From Limnoglobus roseus (GTDB lineage Bacteria > Planctomycetota > Planctomycetia > Gemmatales > Gemmataceae), in NCBI RefSeq assembly GCF_008254045.1, contig NZ_CP042425.1, forward strand, positions 3,844,001 through 3,908,000: a DNA stretch of 64,000 nt. The letters are read 5' to 3'. Every line of letters begins with the position of its first letter. The first letter of the stretch is position 1. Positions 10,102 to 19,057 of the stretch are shown piece by piece. Below the pieces are notes generated by a model. That model was not told the origin of the DNA and did not search any database. It saw nothing but the letters and a program-made list of their open reading frames with translations. The translations under genes were made by a program, and so were the position numbers.

Positions 10102-10357
10102 CGAGCCAAGAGCTGGCGAGGAGAAGAGGAGAACCACTGCGAGCCCGCGGTGTGACGACGCGCTCGGTCTAGTCCTGGGTTGCCGACCCGTCGGCCACTC
10201 GACTGTAGTTGGGGCAGTCGTCACCCGCTCGGAACCGACCCACTTGGGCTACGGGTTCACCCCGGATGCTCGGATCGAAGACTGGGCTGCACGCGGTGGC
10301 TTGAACGAATCGACTCGCTTGCTGTTGACAATCGGCCGGCGTTCATCGAAGGACTAG
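10102..10357 (+). ncRNA. Putative IS110 guide (bridge/seek) RNA region, copy 2
   Basis: The region is non-coding and can form several hairpins. GCCGA/TCGGC lies at about 10182-10195. CGACTG/CAGTCG at 10200-10220 has the loop TAGTTGGGG. The stem plus loop start (CGACTGTAGTTGGGG, 10200-10214) repeats the element's left end (CGACTGTAGATGGGG, 8989-9003) with one mismatch. A guide-RNA donor-binding loop is expected to carry such sequence. RNA ends, transcription and the target-binding loop cannot be fixed from sequence alone. Confidence 0.45.
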
Positions 10358-10372
10358 GCTGTGTCTGAAAAG

Positions 10373-11180
10373 CTACGGTGTCAGGTACCACAGGGCGAAG
10401 GCGAGTTGGATCATGGCCCGGAAGTTGACGGCCAACTTCTCGTACCGGGTGGCCACCCGCCGCCGCTCCTTCAACCACCCGTTCAGCCGCTCGATGACGT
10501 TCCGCCGCTTGTACTTGCCCGTGTCGAACGCCGGCGGTGCTGGCAATCGGGCCAACTCGTCCTTGCGGCGGGCGATCACGTCCTCGATGCCAGCGGCGAG
10601 CAACGTCGCCCGCACCCGGTTGGCCGAGTACCCCTTGTCCCCGGCCAGGGCCTTCGGCGGCCCGAGGCCCTTCGGGACGGCCGCCAGGGCGGCGGCCAGG
10701 TGCACGACCTCTGGCTCCTGGCCGCCGGTCAGCACCGCGGCCAGCGGGTTACCGGCCCGGTCGCACACCAAGTGCACCTTGGTCCCCCACCCGCCTCGGC
10801 TGCGGCCCAGGGCGTGATCGGCCGGCTCGCCGGCCACCGCCTTTTTTTTTCGCCCCGGCGGCCGGCCGGGCGGCCCGCACCACCGTTCCGTCGACGTTCC
10901 ATTGCCCGTGGTCCAGGTCGGCGTGCCGCTGCAGGTGCTCGACCACCCGGTCCCAGATGCCGTCCTGGCGGTACGCGTTGAATCGGTGGTACGCCGTCTG
11001 CCACGGCCCGTGCCGGTCGGGCAAGTCCCGCCACGGGGCCCCGGTGTGCAGCACCCAGAGCATGGCGTCGATCAGTCGCCGCGGGTCGGACGGCGGCCGC
11101 CCGCCGGGCTTGGCCGGCGGCAGGAGCGGGCCGAGGGCGGCCCACTGGGCATCGGTCAGGGCGTAGCGCGGCGTCTGCAT
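10373..11180 (-). CDS. IS5-family (IS427-group) OrfAB transposase, made by frameshifting
   Basis: OrfA runs from ATG 11180 (MQTPRYALTDAQWAALGPLLPP, then LWVLHTGAPWRDLP and the Asp region WNVDGTVVRAARP). At the A9 tract (10842-10850, minus strand) a -1 shift, or slippage by one A, joins it to the downstream frame. That frame reads KKKKAVAGEPADHALGRSRGG, WGTKVHLVCDRAG, the second Asp in ALAGDKGYSANRV and the Glu region RRNVIERLNGWLKERRRVATRYEK, ending at 10373. The full DDE set exists only in the fused product. Both frames are otherwise open, so the element looks functional. Confidence 0.88.
10842..10850 (-). promoter_or_regulatory. A9 slippery tract for OrfA-OrfB fusion
   Basis: Nine consecutive A on the transposase strand lie exactly where orfA must pass to the -1 frame. 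The same arrangement, with A7, occurs in the related element at 19501-19507. Such tracts act through ribosomal -1 frameshifting or transcriptional slippage in IS427-group elements. Which mechanism acts here is not visible. Confidence 0.7.
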
Positions 11181-11246
11181 GGCGGTCGTCCGGTGGGAGG
11201 GCCACGCATTCTACGCCCCACCAACCGCTTTTCAGACACAGCCTAG

Positions 11247-11631
11247 GGCCTGACTTCAGCCGCCGCGTTGGGCCCCTCGCCGGGCAGAACCGCGGCGAGG
11301 GGGCCATCAGGTCGTCCAATCCGACGGCGGCGACCAGGCCACTGATTGTCAGCCAGATCTCATTGCGCCGCACTTCCACTTCCGCCGTCCTCCCAAGGCT
11401 GCCGGCTCTCTGCCGCTCGATAAAGACGGCGATAAGGAATCGGCCGAGATTTGGGAAATGCCGTTGATCGTCATCATTGCTCCCTTGGGGAACAGTCCGA
11501 CGCGATATCGTTCCGCTCGGCCATGGCGTCGCAGATCGCGAACAGCATGCCGAACACGGCCTTGGCCCGTTGCCGGAGCCAGGCCGTCATTCGGATGTCT
11601 CCCTGGCCACCCGCGTCGTGGTAGCCGTACC
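11247..11631. other. Intergenic stretch without a recognisable gene
   Basis: These 385 bp lie between an IS5-type element and the 3' end of the PVC haem protein. A GC-rich hairpin occurs at 11271-11305 (GGCCCCTCGCCG pairing with CGGCGAGGGGGCC, one bulge). Short open stretches on the minus strand (for example EVRRNEIWLTISGLVAAVGLDDLM near 11300-11360) look protein-like but match no family I know. They may be the tail of a lost gene. Confidence 0.4.
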
Positions 11632-14600
11632 TTACTCCGGCTTCGCCGCGGTGCGGATGCCGTCTCCCAAGAACCGCATTCCGAGTTGGTGCAGCGGCCC
11701 GGCGGAGCCGACTTTCACCAGGACCGGCGACCAGCCTTTCGGCAGTTCGACGGGCACTTTCGCCTCCCCGATCGGCCCCGTACGTGCGGGCTGTTCCATC
11801 ACGATGTCCTTGCCGACCCACACCCGCACTGCCTCGTTGGTGCGGACGACGGCCACCGCCTTCTGAAGCCGCGGGGAGTAGACATAGACGAGGGCGTAGC
11901 TCGACGCCGGCTTCGCCGCCGAGGTCGGCTTGAGCGACAGGAGGCCGGCCGGCTCGACGTGCTTGAGCTGCCACGGGTCACCGCCGAGCGGCTTGGTCAG
12001 GGGGTCGGGGTTCATTTCGAGCGGGTAGGTTTTCTTCATGTCCGGGTCGTAGCCGGTCGTGACGGCGTATTCCAGGACGGTACCGCGGAGCGACTCCTGG
12101 GCGTCGCGGCTCTTGAGGAAGGCGAGCAGGTCGATGAACTCCTCGTAGGTCAGTTGCGAGACGGCGTCGTCCGGCATCAGCGACGACTTCGACGGGGCAA
12201 GCTTGTCCACGTCCTCCCGCTTCACGCGGACGTCGCGGCCGGACGCCTCGCGGAGGACGACCTCCTTCGGCGTCTCGCTGACTTTCAAGCCCGTGAAAAC
12301 CTGCCCGTCCACGGTGTCGATGCGGTACGCCTGGTAGCCCTCCTTGATTTCCTTGCTCGGCTGGGCGAGCGATTCGAGCAGCTTGTCCACCGTCTGCGTG
12401 TCCCACACGCGGGTCAGGTCCGGGCCGACCTGTCCGCCGAAGCCTTCGAGGTGGTGGCACGTCACGCAAGCCAACTTCGAGGCGTTCAGGAACAGTTCAC
12501 GGCCGCGGCCGGCGTCCCCCTTCACCAGCACCGTCTCGCGGATTTTGGCCAGGTCGTCCGGCGACATCGACAGCCGCAGGCCGCCCTTCTTCACCTCGGA
12601 ATTCAACTTGGCGATGGCCGGGTCGGACGCAAACTTGCGGAGGGCTTCGGACACCCGCGGCCACAACTCGGCCGGCAGCTTCTTGGCCACGTACTGCTCG
12701 CCGAGCAGCTTGGCCCCGTCCTTCGAGTTGCCGAGGACGGCGACCGCCTCGGCCAGCAATGTCGGCTCCGACTGGTTCAGCAACTCTTCGGCGATGGCCG
12801 TGGCCTGCTTCTTGTCGAGGGCGTTCAGCGTCCGCAGGGCTTCGGCCCGGAACGCGACCGACTCGTGAGGGGCGTGCAGGACGGTGCGAATGACCGACGC
12901 CGCCGAGGCGTCACCAGTCACGCGGACGGCCCGCACCGCCGCCGACCGCTCGGCGACCGACCGCTTCACGTCCGCGGCGATGGCCAGGAGCTTCGGCGTC
13001 GTTTCTTTCAGTCGGACCAATTCGACAGCCTGAATCGCCGTGATGCGGGCGTCGGCGTCGTCCGAGTCGAGCAGGCCGAAGACGAGCTTGGTGCCCGCCG
13101 CCCCGCCGAGGTGATTGTCGCCGGCCAAAACGTCCACGGCCGCCATCCGCACGGCCAGCGGTGTGGCCGGGTCGGCGGCCAGGGATTCCGCCAGGGGTTG
13201 GAGTGAGGGCATCGGCTCGAACAGGTAGTTCGAGTAGGACCGGATGAGGGCCGCCCGTTGGCCCGGCGTGAAGGTCGGTGCGGCGACGAGCTTCTCCAAG
13301 GCGTCGGCGGCCGGCTTCGTCCGGAGTGCGGTGAAGGCGGTGACGACGCGGTCCCGCAAGGCCGGGTCTCCGGCGTCAGCGGCCTTCGCCAGAGCGTCGA
13401 TGCCGGGCTTACCGGTGCGCTCGAGAGCACGCAGGTAGGCGTCCGCCAGGAAGACGTCCTTGCCGTCGTCGGCCTTCCAGGCCGTAAGGACGGCGTCCAC
13501 GGCCGTCGCTCCCGCCACCCGCGGCAGGGCCAGCACGGCCGCCCGGCGGACGGCGGGTTGCGGATCTCGCACGGCGCGCTGCAGAACGGCCTTCGCCGCC
13601 GCCGATCCGCGGAGGCCGAGAGCCTCCACCGCAACGCGACGGACGTCGGTCGATTCGTCGGCGACGAGTCGCGTGAAGAGGGCCTCGACTTCGGCCGTCC
13701 ACAGCGATTGCAGCACGCCCATCGCCGGCAGTCGCCCGGCCGGTGGCAGAGAATCGAACGCCTTCAGGACCAGTGGTCGGGACGCCGGTCCGCGGCGGAT
13801 CAACTCGTCGCGGGCGATCAGGCGATCCGAGAAGTCGGCGGCCGCGAGCTTATTGACGAGATCGGCGTCGCTCGCCTTTTGCAGATTGGCCCACGAGTCC
13901 ATGCCGCGAAGGGGCAGCTCCGGTTGATCCTTCGTGCCGACCCACCGCAGGCGGTAGATGCGGCCGTTCTTGCCGTCGCCCCAGAGCTTGCCGGCCCCGC
14001 CGGAGTCGGTTCGCCAGTCGCACACGTAGATGGCCCCGTCCGGTCCTGTCACCATCTGGCACGGGCGGAACAGCGGGTCGTCGGTCTTCAGGAACTCGAA
14101 CTCGCCGGAAATCTCGAACGTCGAGCCGACCGGCTTCACCTGGTACGCCCGCACCAACTTGCGGAACACGTCCGGGTAGTACATCAGGCCGCGGTACTGC
14201 TTCGGCAGGCGGGTGTCGTTGTAAATCAGCAAGCCGGCCGGCGACCCGCGGCCGGTCTTCGTCATCGGCGGCAGCTTACCGGGCAGTTCGCCGGCGACCG
14301 CCCCGCGGGTGTTATCCGACTGGCAGCAGCGGGCGCCGATCTTCAACCGCCAGCCGTAGTCGCTCTCCTCAGCGACGTGCATGATGCGACAGCCCGTGAA
14401 GCGGCTGCCGTCCTCGTTGTCGTTGTCGGCGTGGAAGAGATTGAACGCCTCGTCCTGGGCGACGTCGCGGTACGGGTTGCGGTAGCCGAGGGAGAAAACC
14501 TCCATCTGCGAGCCGTCGGGGTTGCAGCGGAACACCGCACCGGTTCGCAGGACGGTGGCCCGTGAGCCGTCGGAGCCTTCTACCACGTTGTCGTCGTCGC

Positions 14601-15249
14601 CGCTGGTGATGTACAGCTTGCCGTCGTTGCCGATCGTCAGGCCGGACACCTGGTGGTGGTGGTAGCCGCAGAAGCCCTGGGCGATGGTCTCCTTGACGTC
14701 CCACAGACCGCCCGGCTTCGACTGCTTGTACCGGCGGACGGTGCCGCGGCCGGTCAGGTACATCCAGCCGTCGTGGTAAAGGACCGTGGACGGGAGCTCA
14801 TCCATGACGATCACCTTCGCGGCATCGTACTGGCCGGTCGCGCCGTTGAGCGTCAGTTCCTTCAGCGGGTCGCCGATCCACTTCTTCATGGTGGCAACTT
14901 GCCGGGTCGTGCCGTCGCGATAGTGGAACGTCTCCTTGAACTCGAACCAGCGGGTGAGGTTGTACGGGTCTTCTTTCCACTCCAGGACGAACAACCGGCC
15001 GTCCGGCGCGAAGGTCATGCCGACCGGGTTCACGACGGTCGGCTCGGTGGAGACGATTTCGAGCTTGAAGCCTTCGGGCGTCTGGTAGCCGCGGAGCCGG
15101 GGGTCGTACTGACCCTGATCGACGTATTTGATGGGGAAGGGAGCGGGCTTGGCAGGCGATTGAGGCTGGCTGAAGTCCGGCGGGGGGGGCGGAGCGGCGG
15201 GTGAGAACGAGGCGAGGATAGCCACGAACGCGATGGAGAGGTAGCGCAT
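11632..15249 (-). CDS. PVC-type haem-binding CxxCH protein with dehydrogenase-like propeller and HEAT repeats
   Basis: This 1,205-residue secreted protein starts at ATG 15249 with a signal peptide (MRYLSIAFVAILASFSPAA). Residues about 45-430 resemble the PVC membrane-bound dehydrogenase domain (TIGR02604; NPVGMTFAPDGRLFVLEWKEDP, YHHHQVSGLTIGNDGKLYITSGDDD), a beta-propeller of the sugar/aldose dehydrogenase type. A HEAT-like helical segment follows (about 470-880). A c-type haem domain (TIGR02603) has CVTCHH at about residue 926, followed by GGQVGPDLTRV. The protein probably acts outside the cytoplasmic membrane in oxidation of carbohydrates or similar compounds. The substrate is unknown. No partner gene is adjacent; both flanks are mobile-element debris. 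Confidence 0.85.
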   Translation of the reverse strand: MRYLSIAFVAILASFSPAAPPPPPDFSQPQSPAKPAPFPIKYVDQGQYDPRLRGYQTPEGFKLEIVSTEPTVVNPVGMTFAPDGRLFVLEWKEDPYNLTRWFEFKETFHYRDGTTRQVATMKKWIGDPLKELTLNGATGQYDAAKVIVMDELPSTVLYHDGWMYLTGRGTVRRYKQSKPGGLWDVKETIAQGFCGYHHHQVSGLTIGNDGKLYITSGDDDNVVEGSDGSRATVLRTGAVFRCNPDGSQMEVFSLGYRNPYRDVAQDEAFNLFHADNDNEDGSRFTGCRIMHVAEESDYGWRLKIGARCCQSDNTRGAVAGELPGKLPPMTKTGRGSPAGLLIYNDTRLPKQYRGLMYYPDVFRKLVRAYQVKPVGSTFEISGEFEFLKTDDPLFRPCQMVTGPDGAIYVCDWRTDSGGAGKLWGDGKNGRIYRLRWVGTKDQPELPLRGMDSWANLQKASDADLVNKLAAADFSDRLIARDELIRRGPASRPLVLKAFDSLPPAGRLPAMGVLQSLWTAEVEALFTRLVADESTDVRRVAVEALGLRGSAAAKAVLQRAVRDPQPAVRRAAVLALPRVAGATAVDAVLTAWKADDGKDVFLADAYLRALERTGKPGIDALAKAADAGDPALRDRVVTAFTALRTKPAADALEKLVAAPTFTPGQRAALIRSYSNYLFEPMPSLQPLAESLAADPATPLAVRMAAVDVLAGDNHLGGAAGTKLVFGLLDSDDADARITAIQAVELVRLKETTPKLLAIAADVKRSVAERSAAVRAVRVTGDASAASVIRTVLHAPHESVAFRAEALRTLNALDKKQATAIAEELLNQSEPTLLAEAVAVLGNSKDGAKLLGEQYVAKKLPAELWPRVSEALRKFASDPAIAKLNSEVKKGGLRLSMSPDDLAKIRETVLVKGDAGRGRELFLNASKLACVTCHHLEGFGGQVGPDLTRVWDTQTVDKLLESLAQPSKEIKEGYQAYRIDTVDGQVFTGLKVSETPKEVVLREASGRDVRVKREDVDKLAPSKSSLMPDDAVSQLTYEEFIDLLAFLKSRDAQESLRGTVLEYAVTTGYDPDMKKTYPLEMNPDPLTKPLGGDPWQLKHVEPAGLLSLKPTSAAKPASSYALVYVYSPRLQKAVAVVRTNEAVRVWVGKDIVMEQPARTGPIGEAKVPVELPKGWSPVLVKVGSAGPLHQLGMRFLGDGIRTAAKPE

Positions 15250-15373
15250 GGTGACTGGTACTCCGAAAGGTGGAAAGGCGGCGGGAAGGAATCCAGGGTA
15301 ACCGGCAGCCGGGCGATCGGGGTAGACCATTCTACCGGTGTGGGGGGTGTCGGGTGACGCGAGGTAACGGGGA

Positions 15374-15592
15374 TCAGTATTGTAGGGAGAATAGGCTCCA
15401 GGAAGTCTGGTTCAGAACATGGACGGACAGCCCGCGAGGGGCGGCCGCCTGCACCTTCCAGTCGATGCGTTTCACCAGCCACGCCTTATTCCGGGCCGCC
15501 GTCGTCTCGCCAAACGGGTCGGCGTACCGCATCTGCAACTCCTTCACCGTCAGCCGCGACAGGGCCGCCCCGTGCGGCTCGATGTCATGGCG
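15374..15592 (-). pseudogene. DUF2924 family fragment
   Basis: On the minus strand an open stretch without ATG reads LTVKELQMRYADPFGE, then TTAARNKAWLVKRIDWKVQA. This is the N-terminal signature of DUF2924, a small protein family often found near recombinases and phage-like regions. The frame ends at a TGA at 15374. Only about 60 residues of homology remain, directly after the stop codon of the SGNH gene, so the ends of the two genes have been joined by rearrangement. Confidence 0.65.
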
Positions 15593-18389
15593 CCGGCGAA
15601 ATCGGCACGTCGCAGAATGTTAGGGCCGCGATGCCGTTCTCGCCCCGGAGGAGTTTGCCCGGGCTCCAGGCGGCACTGTCGAGGTAGGTGATCGCGGTCG
15701 AGGCCGTAGGTGCGGTCAGCTTCAACGTCAGCCGGTTCCCGACCGACGCGCCGGACGTCACCTTGCCCCGCCCGTTCGACAGGTGGAACTGGTCGGCGAG
15801 CTTGTTCTCCCAGATCACCGGCTGGTCGAACTCCAGGACGATGACGTCCGTCTCGGCGGTCGAGAAGTACGCCCGCACTAGGTTCGGCGCGGTGATCGAT
15901 GCCGTGGGGGCCTTCCCGTAGTGGTCGCGTTCGACGAGCGGGCCGATCAGACGGGCGAACGCTGCGTATCCGGCGGGCGGGAAGTGGCAGCCGCCCGCCG
16001 GCACGATGCCGACCGTGGACATCACGTCCAGGCGGGAGAACAGCTTCGGCAAGTTTCGCTGCACCTCCCGCAGCCGGTTGTCCGATCCCTTGACGCCCAT
16101 CGCGCACGCCCGCGGCCAAATCTGGAAGGCGTAGTAGTGCTGCACGTTCGGGTAGTCGGTCTTCCAACCGGCCGCCAGATCGACGAAGTCTTGCTGGTAC
16201 GTCTCGTACCCGTACCCGCCGGTCGGGCCGTCGGCCCCCTGGTCGTTCTCCCCTTGGTGCCAGAACACGGCGCGGATTCCGTGCGTCAACTTGGCCTGTC
16301 GCACCCGCCCGAGGAGGCGGCCGTAGATGGTCTTCGCGTCGGTCGGGTCGGCGGGGTTCCGCTGGTGCGCGTCGATCCGCGAACCGCCGACCGCCCCGTT
16401 GACGATGCAGACGGGCACCTTTTGGCCCTCGACCAGCCGCCGCGCCAGTTCCATCCCCCAGTAGCCGATCTGGAACTGCCCGCCCTTGCGGTCGCGGATG
16501 ACCGCGTTGCCCCACCCGCCCTTGCGGGCGGCGACCGGGTCGCCCGTCATGTGCCCGAAGCTGCGAATCCATTCGCTCGTGAACGGCGGGTCGTCCTTCC
16601 CCACGTCGGTCGACTCGGCGTTCGACTGGCCGTCGATCACGTAGGCGTCGCCGCACACAAGGTTCGCAACTGTGTCGAGCGTCGTCGTGGCGTCGCCGGC
16701 CTTCGTGCCGAACTCGACCTTGTACTTGACGAGGCCCGGTTTCAGCTTCGCCGTGAACGCGTACCCCCTCTCGGCCGTCGGTCGCTGCGTGACGGTGTCG
16801 ATCAGTCGGCCGTCCGCGTACACCCGGAGGAACACCGAATCGGCGGCCGCGGGGAGCGTCCCGTTGTAGTGCAGGGTGCCCTCGCCCCGGTCGTCCCGCG
16901 GGTAGAACTGGCCCTCCTCGGGCTTCTCGTCCTTGCCCGGGGTTCGGGCGATCCACGGGTCCGTCGCCGGCTCCTGCACCGGGATCGTCACCGTCCGCAC
17001 CGTCGGCGGGCCGCCGGTGTCAACGGCAACCCGCACAGTCATGCGGCCGCTGTTCTGCGATCGACGGAGGACGAGTTTGCCCGATCCGAGGTCCTTCACC
17101 ACGGCGACGCCCGACACGTCCCAGGCGTAGCTCAGCTTGTCGGCACCGGCGGCTCGCATCGCGTCGGCGTTGGAAATCCGGGGGACGAGTTCGAGGGGCG
17201 AGCGGCCATCCCATCCCGCCGGGCTTGCCAGGGTGAACGCCGGCTCCGGGATCGCCTCTCGTACCGTGACGGCGACGGTCTCACTCTTCACCTCGGTCGG
17301 GTAGACGGCCTTGAACGTCACCGAGAACGTCGCGTCCACGGCCAAGCGACCGGCGTCCACGGTGAACGTGAAGCGGTCCGTCGCGGCGACTGTGTCCTTG
17401 CCGTCCCGCGTCACGATCCAGTACACCTTCTGCGCGCCGCCGGCCTTCGCCGCGAGCGTCACGCTCTTCCCCTCGGCGACGGACACGGCCCGGTCGGACA
17501 CCGAGAAGGTGTCGCCGGCTTGCACCACCGGGCCGACGAGCGTCTGCGCCGCTTTCTGGTTCTCGTACTGGAGGCGTACCCATTCGGCGGACCGCGCGAC
17601 GTTCGAGACGCGAACCTCGTCGATGTCGCCGACGAAATCGTAGTTGTGGTACCACCCGCCGAGGAACAACCGGGCCGGCGTGCGGACGTTCAGCGGGGCC
17701 GATGCCGTCTTCGACATGCCGTCGAGGGCGCCGTTGACGTACACCCGGGACTCGCCCTTCTCGTAGGTGTGGACGACGTGCGTCCACGCGCCGAGCGGGA
17801 TCGGCCGCGTCCCGGCGACGTCGCCGCCCGAGAAGTAGCAATCCATCCGCACGTGCGGCGGGCTGCGGTATTGCATAACCACCTTGCCCTGCCCCTGCTC
17901 GTTCCCCCAGCCGATGACGGTGCCGTTCGGCCTCTCGGCCCGGAACCACGCCTCCGTCGTGTGCGCCGCGGCCCCGACGGGGTAGCCCTCGATACGGTCG
18001 CCGCCGAAGACGCCCTTCTGGCCGGGGAACCGCCGGGCACGGCCGACGACGCACGTGACCGGGGTCGTGCCGGTGTCCTTCGATTCGAGCGTGCCGACCT
18101 CGTCTCGGACCGCGTCGGCCATGTGCCAGACGCTGAGGTGGCCGTTCGTGGCGCTGAACACCGCCCGGCCGTCGGACTCGCCCGTCGCGTCGGGCTTGCC
18201 CCAGTGGAGCTTGATTTCCTGGCGGGCGTTGCCCGCGACGTGCGCATCGAACAGTACGCCGCCCTTTCCGAGCGACGGGAGAAGTGTCTGGACGAGTTGA
18301 GCCGGCTCTTCTGGACCGACGCCCCGAGGCTGAAGTTCATGTTGCGGCACAAGCAACTCTTCGCCAGGCTTCGTGCAGTGCGCGAGCAA
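15585..18389 (-). CDS. LamG/SGNH (sialate O-acetylesterase-like) secreted esterase, 5'-truncated
   Basis: The homologous part begins near 18255 (VLFDAHVAGNARQEIKLHWG, the DUF2341 domain). It continues into a LamG-type concanavalin domain (TTEAWFRAERPNGTVIGWGN, DEVRVSNVARSAEW), Ig-like beta domains, and a C-terminal SGNH/SASA esterase domain with the nucleophile block DGQSNAES (about residue 580), FWHQGENDQG and the catalytic His region GGCHFPPAGYAAFA. Such planctomycete proteins are exported and act on acylated polysaccharides. The first 45 residues of the open frame look unlike this family and are antisense to a plus-strand gene tail. There is no signal peptide. The copy is therefore a 5' truncation, probably not exported. 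Confidence 0.78.
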   Translation of the reverse strand: MLAHCTKPGEELLVPQHELQPRGVGPEEPAQLVQTLLPSLGKGGVLFDAHVAGNARQEIKLHWGKPDATGESDGRAVFSATNGHLSVWHMADAVRDEVGTLESKDTGTTPVTCVVGRARRFPGQKGVFGGDRIEGYPVGAAAHTTEAWFRAERPNGTVIGWGNEQGQGKVVMQYRSPPHVRMDCYFSGGDVAGTRPIPLGAWTHVVHTYEKGESRVYVNGALDGMSKTASAPLNVRTPARLFLGGWYHNYDFVGDIDEVRVSNVARSAEWVRLQYENQKAAQTLVGPVVQAGDTFSVSDRAVSVAEGKSVTLAAKAGGAQKVYWIVTRDGKDTVAATDRFTFTVDAGRLAVDATFSVTFKAVYPTEVKSETVAVTVREAIPEPAFTLASPAGWDGRSPLELVPRISNADAMRAAGADKLSYAWDVSGVAVVKDLGSGKLVLRRSQNSGRMTVRVAVDTGGPPTVRTVTIPVQEPATDPWIARTPGKDEKPEEGQFYPRDDRGEGTLHYNGTLPAAADSVFLRVYADGRLIDTVTQRPTAERGYAFTAKLKPGLVKYKVEFGTKAGDATTTLDTVANLVCGDAYVIDGQSNAESTDVGKDDPPFTSEWIRSFGHMTGDPVAARKGGWGNAVIRDRKGGQFQIGYWGMELARRLVEGQKVPVCIVNGAVGGSRIDAHQRNPADPTDAKTIYGRLLGRVRQAKLTHGIRAVFWHQGENDQGADGPTGGYGYETYQQDFVDLAAGWKTDYPNVQHYYAFQIWPRACAMGVKGSDNRLREVQRNLPKLFSRLDVMSTVGIVPAGGCHFPPAGYAAFARLIGPLVERDHYGKAPTASITAPNLVRAYFSTAETDVIVLEFDQPVIWENKLADQFHLSNGRGKVTSGASVGNRLTLKLTAPTASTAITYLDSAAWSPGKLLRGENGIAALTFCDVPISPAP

Positions 18390-18413
18390 GAAAAGGCTGA
18401 CGGCCGAGGTTAG
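18270..18413 (+). pseudogene. C-terminal fragment of an unidentified plus-strand gene
   Basis: The plus strand reads REKCLDELSRLFWTDAP, then RLKFMLRHKQLFARLRAVRE, ending at TAG 18413. Its composition is that of a real helical protein tail, whereas the opposite strand here is a poor protein. I do not recognise the family. It marks a breakpoint at about 18265 where this gene's 3' end was joined to the truncated esterase gene. Confidence 0.4.
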
Positions 18414-18633
18414 GCTGATCGGCTACGAGAGGATATTGCGTCGGGTTGGTCAACTGGCTTCCTGCTGAGCGGTGAACAGTGGTTGACGAGTCACATCAGC
18501 ACGCGTGGACGCCTAACTCTGTCAGTATAGGTAGAGGCCAAAGATCCCGGCCAGACAATGTAAACGATTCACACCACCGAACGAACAACCTCAGCAACGA
18601 TGAGGACTCGAGACTCTACGCAATTGGGAAAAT
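18414..18633. other. Intergenic, no gene seen
   Basis: These 220 bp are less GC-rich than the surroundings and contain stops in all frames. I see no RNA gene or strong hairpin. The region separates two gene fragments and may hold the remains of their control regions. Confidence 0.4.
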
Positions 18634-19050
18634 CTACACGCCCGCTGGGGCGGTTGCAGCGGGTGATTCGGTCTGAACGAGTGTAATGGTGTCGGAGTCT
18701 TTGGCCCAATCGTCCATGAGAACGTGCAGGTGGCTATGCACTCCGCGGAGGATGTCTTCCGGGTAGTTGAACTCTTCGGCCAACCGGCTCAGTTCGTAAC
18801 GTCCTCTTTGAATCACCTGCTGGCGACCCTGGGCGGCGTACGCTCGCAGGCCCGGACCCTCCCGACGGATCACCAACTTATCGAGTGCATTCTCCCCTGA
18901 CCAGGGCAGACACTTGGCGGCCCATCCACCGTAATTCGGCCAGGGTCCCCCCAATAAACACGTTACCTCCGTCGTTGATCATGAACATGACGTACTCCCC
19001 GCGCCACCAACCGCACCCGACGACGCTCTCCGCCGCTTGGCCCTGTTCGC
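18634..19050 (-). pseudogene. Hypothetical protein, frameshifted and cut by an IS5-type insertion
   Basis: The downstream frame reads ENALDKLVIRREGPGLRAYA, ELSRLAEEFNYPEDILRGVHSHLHVLMDDW and ends at 18634. Upstream coding (GEQGQAAESVVGCGWWRGEYVMFMINDGG, NVFIGGTLAELRW) lies in a different frame, with the break near 18940. The 5' end stops at the IS5-type element starting at 19058, so the gene was first disrupted by insertion or decayed around it. Family unknown to me. Confidence 0.5.
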
Positions 19051-19057
19051 CAGGCTA

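Larger units (their letters stand above)
8983..10357 (+). mobile_element. IS110-family element, right inverted copy
   Basis: This is the inverted duplicate of 6250-7624. Its outer end is the CTAG at 10354-10357, into which an IS5-type element has inserted, so anything originally beyond that point is displaced. The copy carries the transposase gene at 9073-10101 and the 3' non-coding region at 10102-10357. Confidence 0.85.
10358..11242 (-). mobile_element. IS5-type element with CTAG duplication and two-frame transposase
   Basis: Perfect terminal inverted repeats GCTGTGTCTGAAAAG lie at 10358 and inward from 11242. Both ends are flanked by CTAG (10354-10357 and 11243-11246), the target duplication. 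The element is 885 bp and carries overlapping orfA and orfB joined at an A9 tract, the layout of the IS427 group of IS5. It is inserted at the outer end of the right IS110 copy. Confidence 0.9.

Noticed and set aside
6250..10357. Composite transposon with IS110 ends
   Set aside because: IS110 elements do not form classical composite transposons, and the core is only another IS with no cargo.
10180..10368. 62-codon open frame in the IS110 3' region
   Set aside because: It overlaps the putative guide RNA, has no protein-like features, and changes its C-terminus between the two copies because it runs over the repeat edge.
15921..18413. 830-codon open frame on the plus strand
   Set aside because: It is antisense to the LamG/SGNH gene, whose motifs are clear. 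Its translation is low-complexity Arg/Val/Gly-rich sequence typical of shadow frames in GC-rich DNA. Only its last ~45 codons look real and are listed separately.
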